Assembly: GCA_027023345.1 (NCBI GenBank)
Contig: JALVVO010000225.1
Span: 1-28,996, forward strand
Source of the DNA: Thermaceae bacterium
GTDB taxonomy: Bacteria > Deinococcota > Deinococci > Deinococcales > Marinithermaceae
Direction of reading: 5' to 3'
Length of the DNA: 28,996 nucleotides
Shown: piece by piece, positions 9,717 to 15,414 of the stretch
Layout: each line of letters begins with the position of its first letter
Position numbering within the stretch: the first letter of the stretch is position 1
The notes under the pieces: model-generated
What the model saw: the letters and a program-made list of their open reading frames with translations, nothing else
What the model was told of the DNA's origin: nothing
Databases searched by the model: none
Program-made: the position numbers and the translations under genes

Positions 9717-10295
9717 ATGCACCTGAGTGAGCACGAGGTCCTGGAAGTCCTGGCCGAGCCCGTCTGCGCCGTTTGTGCGCTGGCCGCGCGGGTGGGTCGC
9801 ACCTACCTCGCGGGCGTGATTGAGGGGGGGATCAACGATCCCGAGACCCGCGCCGATTGGCGGCGTCGAGGCGGGCTCTGCCGCCATCATTGGGGCGTGG
9901 CCCGGGGGCTGGAGGCGCCCGCGCTGCCCCTCGCCATCCTTGCTGAGGACCTTTTAGAGGAGGGGCTAAAAGGGCGTCTTCCGCGGCCGCCCCGCTGCCC
10001 GGCTTGCGCGGTGGAGGCCGAGGCCGAGGCCCGCTACCTGGCGGCGATCGCGGCCTTACCCGAGCCCCAGCTTTTTTCCGCCCTCGCGGCGGGGAAGGGG
10101 TTTTTGTGCCTCGACCACCTGGCCCGCCTGCCCGAGGGCAAAAAAAAGGCTCGCTTTCGGGCGCGGCTGGAGGAGATCCTCGCCGATCTTGGGGTTTTCC
10201 AGAAAAAGCACGACTACCGCTTTGCCAAGGAGCCCATGGGCCGCGAGCGGGACGCCTGGTTGCGCGCGGTGCGGGCGCTCGGGGGCACGGTCTAG
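9717..10295 (+). CDS. Cys/His-rich protein with two repeated putative zinc modules (DUF6062-like)
   Basis: The function is unknown. The 192-residue product carries two copies of the same layout: Cys17-x2-Cys20 followed by Cys55-x-His57-His58, and Cys94-x2-Cys97 followed by Cys131-x2-His134. The spacing from the second Cys of each pair to the next Cys is 35 and 34 residues, which suggests an internal duplication of a metal-binding helical module. It looks like the DUF6062-type proteins of Deinococcota and other bacteria; this is a family impression, not a search result. No signal peptide or membrane segment is seen. The gene starts a plus-strand run with the thioesterase (16 bases downstream) and the Clp1-like gene. 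A run of eight A bases (10140-10147) falls in KKK codons inside the otherwise GC-rich gene. Confidence 0.7.
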   Translation: MHLSEHEVLEVLAEPVCAVCALAARVGRTYLAGVIEGGINDPETRADWRRRGGLCRHHWGVARGLEAPALPLAILAEDLLEEGLKGRLPRPPRCPACAVEAEAEARYLAAIAALPEPQLFSALAAGKGFLCLDHLARLPEGKKKARFRARLEEILADLGVFQKKHDYRFAKEPMGRERDAWLRAVRALGGTV

Positions 10296-10311
10296 GAGTA
10301 GCCTAAAGGGC

Positions 10312-10674
10312 ATGGAAGCCCGCACGCTCGAGCTCGTCTTCCCCTCCCACGCGAACCCCATGGGCAACGCCTTCGGCGGCTTCGTCGTCGGCCTCATGGA
10401 CAAGGTCGGCTCCTACGCCGCCGTGCGCCGGGCGAAGAAGCCGGTGGTGACGGTGGCCATCGGCAGAGTCGAGTTCCACGTACCCATCAAGGTCGGCGAC
10501 CTCCTCGAGGTCGTCGCCCGGGTCGAGCGGGTAGGGCGGACCTCGCTCACCGTTCGGGTCGAGGTCTACAAGGAGCGCTTCATCGGCGCCAAGGACCGCA
10601 CCCTCGCCACCCACGGCGAGCTCGTCTACGTGGCGGTGGACGAGGAGGGGAAGCCGGTCCCCGTGGATGCATGA
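10312..10674 (+). CDS. Acyl-CoA thioesterase, hotdog fold (YciA/BACH type)
   Basis: The product hydrolyses acyl-CoA thioesters to free acid and CoA in the cytoplasm. The 120-residue protein shows the YciA/acyl-CoA hydrolase signature near the N-terminus: His13, Asn15, Gly18, the FGG at 21-23 and Asp30 in HANPMGNAFGGFVVGLMD, which forms the start of the long hotdog helix and the catalytic region. A second family block follows, GRVEFHVPIKVGDLLEVVA. The frame is open further upstream, but ATG 10312 was chosen because homologues begin just before this strand and the upstream part overlaps the previous gene. The stop overlaps the next gene as ATGA (10671-10674), indicating coupling. Chain-length preference cannot be read from the sequence. 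Confidence 0.9.
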   Translation: MEARTLELVFPSHANPMGNAFGGFVVGLMDKVGSYAAVRRAKKPVVTVAIGRVEFHVPIKVGDLLEVVARVERVGRTSLTVRVEVYKERFIGAKDRTLATHGELVYVAVDEEGKPVPVDA

Positions 10675-11396
10675 GGCTCCTCCTCGCCGGCCCCACCGAC
10701 ACCGGTAAGACCACCCTCGCTTGGGCACTCGCCCGCCGGGCGGAGGCGAAGTTCGGCCGGGCCTACCTCCTCGACCTCGATGTGGGCCAGGGGAGCCTGC
10801 CCGGCACCGTGGCCCGGTTCCGCCTCGAGGAGAGCGCCGTCCACGAGGAGGAACGCCTGCTCGTCGGCCGGGTGAGCCCGGTGGGGGCCGAGGGCTGGCT
10901 GCTTGCGGCGAGCGCCCGCCTCGCCCGGGGCGCAGAAGGCCCTTGGGTCGCCGATGCCGACGGCTTCGCCCGCGGTCCTCGGGCGGAGCGGCTCCGCTAC
11001 CAGCAGATCGAGGTTCTGGGCGCGGCCGAGGTCGGCGTCTTCGACGACGTGCTCTTCCGCGCCTTCGCCTGGCGAACGGACCTTCGCGTCCGGCGCCTGC
11101 CGGTGGCGCCCGGGGTGCGGGAAAAGCCTCCCGCCCTCCGGGTCCGGCGCCGCGCCGCGCGCTTGCTCGAGCACTTCAAGGATTCCCGCCTCCGGCGCTT
11201 GCCCCGCCCGGCGGCGGATGCCCGCTACCTTTTCGCCCTGCTCGCCGGCGACGGGCGCTTCCTCGGCTACGCGATCCTGGCCGCCGAGCGGGGCGGGGAA
11301 GGGCTCTTCTGGACCCCCGTGCGCGGCCCGGTGGCCCGGGTGGTGCCCACCTGGGTTCGGGTTCCCAGCGTCTTTGCTGGTCAGGGACCCGGGTAG
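10671..11396 (+). CDS. Clp1/Grc3-like P-loop protein (predicted polynucleotide 5'-kinase)
   Basis: The 241-residue product has a P-loop GPTDTGKTT at residues 7-15 and the block LLDLDVGQGSLPGTVA, characteristic of the Clp1/Grc3/NOL9 polynucleotide-kinase P-loop family, in which eukaryotic and archaeal members phosphorylate RNA 5'-hydroxyl ends. The remainder is rich in Arg and Ala and has no other recognised domain. The C-terminal domains of eukaryotic Clp1 are absent. It is translationally coupled to the thioesterase by ATGA. RNA 5'-kinase activity is an inference from the P-loop family, and the substrate in a bacterium is unknown. A general GTPase or ATPase role is the alternative. Confidence 0.72.
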   Translation: MRLLLAGPTDTGKTTLAWALARRAEAKFGRAYLLDLDVGQGSLPGTVARFRLEESAVHEEERLLVGRVSPVGAEGWLLAASARLARGAEGPWVADADGFARGPRAERLRYQQIEVLGAAEVGVFDDVLFRAFAWRTDLRVRRLPVAPGVREKPPALRVRRRAARLLEHFKDSRLRRLPRPAADARYLFALLAGDGRFLGYAILAAERGGEGLFWTPVRGPVARVVPTWVRVPSVFAGQGPG

Positions 11397-11444
11397 CGCT
11401 TGGCTTCTCGCCTCTTAGCCTTTCTAAGACCGCACTCACCCCGG

Positions 11445-11912
11445 CTAGTCCAGCGGCCCCTTTTCGAGGATCCACGGCCCCGGCGGGTCCACCTCGTCGG
11501 GGTTGGGGCCGGGCTTGAAGTTGGGCGGGCGGATCTCGAAGCGAAGCCGCTGGCCCTGGACCTCGCGGACCGACTTGCCGGTGCCGGAGTCGGTGAGGCA
11601 GAGGGCCTCGAGGCGGTAGTGAGGGTTTTGGTATCGGGGGTCATCTTCTGGGACGGCCCCGAATCCAAGTAGCAAATGCTTACCGGGGGGCACTGTGTCT
11701 AAGTGGTATAGCTTTTGATCGTAAAAATCGTAGATGTCCACTCGAATTCCTTTCGTGCACAGGGTGCTTGAGGGATCGCCGACTTCGGTTGTGCCGGAAT
11801 GGTTGTAAACATCGAACATGGCGAAGCCGACGATAGGATTGGACCAGCGGCACCCCCCGAGCAGCGCCAGGGCTAGAAGGGTGGAAAGGACGACGGGCCT
11901 CGAGCCTTTCAC
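11445..11912 (-). CDS. Predicted lipoprotein of unknown function
   Basis: The 155-residue product begins MKGSRPVVLSTLLALALL and has a lipobox LGGC, with the acylated Cys at residue 21, so it should be anchored to the membrane on the outer face. The mature part is short and rich in Pro, Asp and aromatic residues. It includes a possible beta-sandwich region and two cysteines (in TLCTKG and EALCLTD) that could form a disulfide. The GTG start at 11912 follows the stop of the larger lipoprotein gene by six bases, and GAGGTGAG precedes it, so the two are co-transcribed and probably act together. I recognise no family. GC content is lower than in the housekeeping genes. Confidence 0.75.
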   Translation of the reverse strand: MKGSRPVVLSTLLALALLGGCRWSNPIVGFAMFDVYNHSGTTEVGDPSSTLCTKGIRVDIYDFYDQKLYHLDTVPPGKHLLLGFGAVPEDDPRYQNPHYRLEALCLTDSGTGKSVREVQGQRLRFEIRPPNFKPGPNPDEVDPPGPWILEKGPLD

Positions 11913-11918
11913 CTTCGC

Positions 11919-13556
11919 TCACCTCTTCACGAACGCGAACGCGCCGCGCACCAGGCCCCAGGGGTTGGTGATGCTGTAGCTGCGGTCGGGGTCGTCCACC
12001 GGCCAGACCAAGACCGAGGTGAAGAAGGGGTAGTAGACCGCGCGGTACTTCCAGATGGTCGAGTAGTGGGGGCCGTTCATGGAGTTGCCGCGTATCCAGA
12101 ACAGCGCCACGACCGGGTTGGCGGGCGAGAGCCCCGCCCGCCGGACCATGAAAGAGACTTCGGTGGTGTAAAAGACGTAGGCGGGAATGGAAGAGCTCTC
12201 CCGGTAGAGGAAACCGAAGGGGGCTACCTGGAACGCGTATTGAACGTCCACGGTGGGGGTATGGTAGTCGCTCTTCTGTTTGTTGAGCCAGGCCTTGGCG
12301 CCTAGCGCGTACCAGCTCGGCAGGGTTGCGGTCTGGCCGTACCACTCAAACGTGTTCATGTACTTGCCCATCAGGGCGTGGCCGTTTTTATCAGGCTCGG
12401 CCATGCGGGAGGGGGGTGTTCCTTGAGGATAGGGTAGAAAGCGGCGTGTTTTCCAGTAGTTCTTAGTATACAGTGGCGGGGTTCCGTCGTAGGCCTGGCC
12501 GTACCAGCGGACGCCCCGGTACTTCCAGAGCCACCAGGCCGCGCTGATGAACGAGGCTGGACCGCAGCCGATCGCGTCGTTCTCGATCTCCGCCCCCGAG
12601 ATCGCGGTGTTCTTGTACTTCTTGTCGGGGTAGCCGTAGTACTTGGCTTTTTGCAACGCCCCGCCGGGAATGTCTTGTGCGTTTGCCGGAAGGGCGCCGG
12701 AGACTCCGGGGAAACAGACGCGGAAGATCCACCAGCCGTGGCAGGTTGTGGCGTCCCACTCGGATTGCGGGGTGGCGCTCCCGTCGGGTTGGGCCGCGAG
12801 GGACGTTACGCCCGCTTGTTCCGCGCGCATGAGGGCGTAGGTCACGTTGAGGTCGCCGCTCGAGGTGACCAGACGGGCGTCCAGGGATTGCTCCGAAGCC
12901 TGCTCGAGGATCTCCTCCCAGTTTTTCTCCAGAGTTTCCGCGAGCTCCGGGTCGTTGTTCTCTCGGTGCAGGCTCTGGTAGGCCTCGAGGAGTCGCCCTT
13001 TCGCTTCGTCGTCCAAGGGTTCGCTGGCGCCGGCCGGCCACCAGGCGCCCAAGGCGTCTTCTAGGTAAAGGTCGTCCTGCCCTTGGAGCGTGACCAGGCG
13101 TTGTACCGCTTGCTTTCCTCCCATCGCCTCGGCGGTGCGGGCGATCTTTATAAGGAGATCGAGGCCGGCTTCCTCGTAGGTAAGGACGTCGCGAGCGGTG
13201 GAAGCCCCAATGGCCTCAACCCGCCAGAGCTCGCCGCTGGGATCGTCGGCCCACTCGTCGCCCTGAAGGGCGTTTCCAAAGTCCCAGGGGTCGCCGATCT
13301 CGGTGGGTGCAATGAAGTTGTAGTAGGTGTGGGGGTAGCCCTCGGGGTCTTCCGCCAAGAGGGTGGCGACGTGGAGGTCGGACTCCGATGCATCTTGCAA
13401 GCTTATGCCGGTGCTTGCCAGGGCTTGCACCACCGCGAGGCCTTGACCGGTGAGCTTGGGAATCGTTTCGGCCTGATCCAGGATGTTGAAGCCATTATCG
13501 GGTTTCACCGGGGCGGCCGTGCGGTTACAACCACCTAGGAGGAGTGCCGCAAGCAA
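11919..13556 (-). CDS. Lipoprotein with a C-terminal papain/C39-like cysteine peptidase fold (start ambiguous)
   Basis: Numbering is from the first start usable in this frame, TTG 13556. The N-terminus LAALLLGGC is a hydrophobic core plus lipobox (Cys10) but lacks a charged n-region. Residues about 25-260 are a helical, acidic segment of unknown role. The C-terminal part carries GCGPASFISAAWWLW (Cys331), GPHYSTIWKYR (His497) and SITNPWG (Asn531), matching the Cys-His-Asn order of C39-like/papain-like peptidases. The true start is probably ATG 13597-13599, five bases after GGAGGT, but it is out of frame with the body because of a (GGAA)4 repeat. Removal of one unit would add a Lys/Arg-rich n-region and complete a textbook signal peptide. 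As assembled the gene is either phase-off, started weakly at TTG, or contains an error. Peptidase activity is inferred from motifs only. Confidence 0.7.
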   Translation of the reverse strand: MLAALLLGGCNRTAAPVKPDNGFNILDQAETIPKLTGQGLAVVQALASTGISLQDASESDLHVATLLAEDPEGYPHTYYNFIAPTEIGDPWDFGNALQGDEWADDPSGELWRVEAIGASTARDVLTYEEAGLDLLIKIARTAEAMGGKQAVQRLVTLQGQDDLYLEDALGAWWPAGASEPLDDEAKGRLLEAYQSLHRENNDPELAETLEKNWEEILEQASEQSLDARLVTSSGDLNVTYALMRAEQAGVTSLAAQPDGSATPQSEWDATTCHGWWIFRVCFPGVSGALPANAQDIPGGALQKAKYYGYPDKKYKNTAISGAEIENDAIGCGPASFISAAWWLWKYRGVRWYGQAYDGTPPLYTKNYWKTRRFLPYPQGTPPSRMAEPDKNGHALMGKYMNTFEWYGQTATLPSWYALGAKAWLNKQKSDYHTPTVDVQYAFQVAPFGFLYRESSSIPAYVFYTTEVSFMVRRAGLSPANPVVALFWIRGNSMNGPHYSTIWKYRAVYYPFFTSVLVWPVDDPDRSYSITNPWGLVRGAFAFVKR

Positions 13557-13581
13557 AAGCAGTGAGGCGAACGTACGGGAT

Positions 13582-13597
13582 TTCCTTCCTTCCTTCC
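13582..13597 (-). repeat. Tetranucleotide repeat (GGAA)4 directly after an ATG
   Basis: Four exact TTCC units on the plus strand read GGAA on the coding strand, immediately behind ATG 13599-13597. With four units the ATG frame runs about 24 codons to TAA. With three units it enters the lipoprotein-peptidase frame. Length changes by slippage would switch the gene on or off. Confidence 0.85.
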
Positions 13598-13610
13598 ATG
13601 ACGCACCTCC
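13597..13610 (-). promoter_or_regulatory. Strong Shine-Dalgarno and ATG for the lipoprotein-peptidase gene
   Basis: GGAGGT (13605-13610) sits five bases before ATG (13597-13599) on the minus strand. It is among the best ribosome-binding sites in the window, yet in the sequence as given it drives a short out-of-frame peptide. This is the main evidence that the ATG, not TTG 13556, is the evolved start. Confidence 0.75.
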
Positions 13611-13664
13611 GAGTTTAGGATGGCCGTCCTGGGTGTGAAGAGGACGAACGCTCAGAGTGAATCC

Positions 13665-13670
13665 ATTCTA
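13665..13670 (-). promoter_or_regulatory. Possible -10 box for the lipoprotein operon
   Basis: TAGAAT on the minus strand matches five of six positions of the -10 consensus and lies 65 bases before the ATG at 13599. The sequence 17 bases upstream (CTAGCA) is a poor -35 box. Confidence 0.3.
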
Positions 13671-13750
13671 CCATGGCTCGGGCGCAATGCTAGCGAAATT
13701 CCGCCCCTTGGGTGCTTGCCTGCTTTGAAAGTTGCGCGCATCATGGGGTT

Positions 13751-15100
13751 ATGCAGGGGCTTTTGAAGGGGGCCTTCGGCGACCGGGTAAGTTTTTCCCC
13801 CGCGGTGCTCGAGGCCCACGGCCGGGACGAGGGCTACCCCGAGGCACGGCCGGTGGACGCGGTGGTCTTCGCCGAGTCCGCCGAGGACGTGGAGAAGCTG
13901 ATCCGGCTTGCGAACGAGGAGGGGTTTTCCGTCATTCCTTTTGGCGCTGGCACCAGCATCGAGGGCCATCTGATCCCGGTGGAGCGCCCCGCGGTGAGCC
14001 TCGACCTCTCCCGGATGAACCGGATCCTCGAGGTCCGCCCCGAGGACTTCGTGGCGGTGGTCGAGCCCGGGGTGACCCGCGAGGAGCTGAACCGCCGCCT
14101 TCGGTCCCACGGCCTGTTCTTCCCGGTGGACCCGGGGGCGAACGCGACGCTCGGCGGCATGGCCGCCACCAACGCCTCCGGCACCACCACCGTGCGCTAC
14201 GGCGGGATGCGCGCGAACGTACTCGCGCTCGAGGCGGTGATGGCCACCGGCGAGCGGGTGCGCTTCGGCCGCCCGGTACGGAAGACGAGCGCCGGCTACG
14301 ACCTAAAAGACCTCCTGATTGGCTCCGAGGGGACGCTCGGGGTGATCACCAAGCTCTACGTAAAGCTCCACCCGCTCCCCGCCCGGGTGCACGCCCTACG
14401 GGTCTTCTTCGAGTCTATCGAGGACGCCGCCGGGGCGGCCTACGCCCTGATGGGGGCGGGGCTCCCGGTGGCGCGGCTCGAGCTCGTGGACGACCAGGCG
14501 CTCCGCGCGGTGAACCGCTACCTCGAAAAGGACTACCCCGAGCGCCCCGCGCTCTTCATCGAGTTCCACTCCTCCACCGAGGCCGCCCTCGCCGCCGAGC
14601 GCGAGGTGGCCCTCGAGCTCATCGAGGAGTTCAGCCCCCTCGAGGTCGCCGCCGCCAGGACTCCGGAGGAGCAGAAGGCCCAGTGGGAGGCGCGGCACCA
14701 GGCCTACTGGGCGCTCGTGCACCTCTTTCCGGGCCGCAAGTACGCGATCACCGACACCGCGGTGCCGCTCTCGAAGCTCCCCGAGCTCATCGCCTACGCC
14801 CGGGAGCAGATGGAGGCGCTTGGCCTCGAGGGCTCGATCCTCGGCCACGTGGGGGACGGCAACTTCCACACCATCGTGGCGGTGGGAGAGGAGGACTACC
14901 CGAAGGCCGAGGCCTACGTCGAGCGGCTGGTGGAGCGGGCGCTCGAGCTCGAGGGTACAATCTCCGGCGAGCACGGGGTGGGGCTCAGGAAGCGCCGCTA
15001 CATGGTCCGCGAGCACGGCCCCGCCCTCGAGTGGATGCGAAGGCTCAAGGCGGTCTTCGACCCGAAGGGCATTCTGAACCCGGGCAAGATCCTGCCCTAA
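13751..15100 (+). CDS. FAD-binding 2-hydroxyacid oxidase/dehydrogenase (GlcD/D-lactate dehydrogenase type)
   Basis: The enzyme oxidises a 2-hydroxyacid such as glycolate or D-lactate with FAD and passes electrons to a carrier, probably cytochrome or quinone. The 449-residue product has the PCMH-type FAD-binding domain (about residues 25-205), with PFGAGTSIEGHLIPV, PVDPGANATLGGMAATNASG and TSAGYDLKDLLIGSEGTLG. The C-terminal FAD-oxidase domain shows GHVGDGNFH and GTISGEHGVGLRKR, typical of GlcD and mitochondrial D-LDH. ATG 13751 was preferred to an upstream in-frame ATG because it starts at the usual family position. No glcE or glcF lies next to it, which favours a stand-alone D-lactate or related dehydrogenase, but the substrate is not decided by the sequence. 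Confidence 0.92.
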   Translation: MQGLLKGAFGDRVSFSPAVLEAHGRDEGYPEARPVDAVVFAESAEDVEKLIRLANEEGFSVIPFGAGTSIEGHLIPVERPAVSLDLSRMNRILEVRPEDFVAVVEPGVTREELNRRLRSHGLFFPVDPGANATLGGMAATNASGTTTVRYGGMRANVLALEAVMATGERVRFGRPVRKTSAGYDLKDLLIGSEGTLGVITKLYVKLHPLPARVHALRVFFESIEDAAGAAYALMGAGLPVARLELVDDQALRAVNRYLEKDYPERPALFIEFHSSTEAALAAEREVALELIEEFSPLEVAAARTPEEQKAQWEARHQAYWALVHLFPGRKYAITDTAVPLSKLPELIAYAREQMEALGLEGSILGHVGDGNFHTIVAVGEEDYPKAEAYVERLVERALELEGTISGEHGVGLRKRRYMVREHGPALEWMRRLKAVFDPKGILNPGKILP

Positions 15101-15121
15101 TCTTCATCACCCGGCGGGGGT

Positions 15122-15127
15122 TAGGCT
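15122..15127 (+). promoter_or_regulatory. Candidate leaderless -10 box before the small membrane protein
   Basis: TAGGCT is followed by six bases (GGACCC) and GTG 15134, again the TANNNT-N6-start pattern, with no Shine-Dalgarno sequence close to the start. It lies in the 33-base gap after the FAD-oxidase gene. Confidence 0.4.
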
Positions 15128-15133
15128 GGACCC

Positions 15134-15352
15134 GTGCGAACGGACTACCGGGTATTGGAACTAAAGGGGCCGCTTCTTTGGGCGGTGCTCGCGGTAGCCC
15201 TCTTGCTCGGGCTCTTGCTCGCGGTCTGGTTGCTCGCGAGCGCCCTCGTGCTCGCCCTCATCCTGCCCCTCGTGGCCTACGGCTACGCCTTCTACCTGCG
15301 CCTTCGCCGCCGGCGGTGGCGGCGGCTCCCGCCGGGGGACTGGCGGCCCTAG
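15134..15352 (+). CDS. Small membrane protein
   Basis: The 72-residue product has one long or two closely spaced hydrophobic segments (about residues 13-54, Leu/Ala/Val rich) and an Arg-rich C-terminus (RLRRRRWRRL), which should stay in the cytoplasm. I recognise no family. The GTG start at 15134 is supported by codon use, the gap to the previous gene and the upstream TAGGCT box. It lies between the FAD oxidase and leuS, ending before the hairpin at 15370-15390. The coding call is fairly firm; no function can be given. Confidence 0.65.
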   Translation: MRTDYRVLELKGPLLWAVLAVALLLGLLLAVWLLASALVLALILPLVAYGYAFYLRLRRRRWRRLPPGDWRP

Positions 15353-15369
15353 CGTGGGGCCGGGAAGAC

Positions 15370-15401
15370 GCCGGGGCGAAGGGCCCCGGCGTATACTTTT
15401 T
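15370..15401 (+). terminator. Hairpin with T-run in front of leuS
   Basis: GCCGGGGC (15370-15377) pairs perfectly with GCCCCGGC (15383-15390) around a GAAGG loop. GTATAC and a run of five T (15397-15401) follow. It could end the upstream transcript or act as an attenuator in front of leuS. Its tail contains the TATACT box used by the next feature. Confidence 0.55.
15392..15397 (+). promoter_or_regulatory. -10 box for leuS
   Basis: TATACT matches five of six positions of the -10 consensus. It lies 17 bases before the ATG and is followed by AGAGGAG as the ribosome-binding site. No -35 hexamer is recognisable because the hairpin occupies that region. Confidence 0.45.
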
Positions 15402-15414
15402 CGCGAGAGGAGCC

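Noticed and set aside
11397..11444. A terminator between the convergent Clp1-like and lipoprotein genes
   Set aside because: Only a weak TTAG...CTAA pairing is visible, with no GC stem or T-run.
13751..15414. A very long plus-strand frame continuous with leuS, which would give a protein of over 1400 residues
   Set aside because: The upstream part overlaps the FAD-oxidase and small membrane genes in another frame, has Arg/Gly/Pro-rich shadow composition, and leuS has its own strong ribosome-binding site and conserved N-terminus at 15415.
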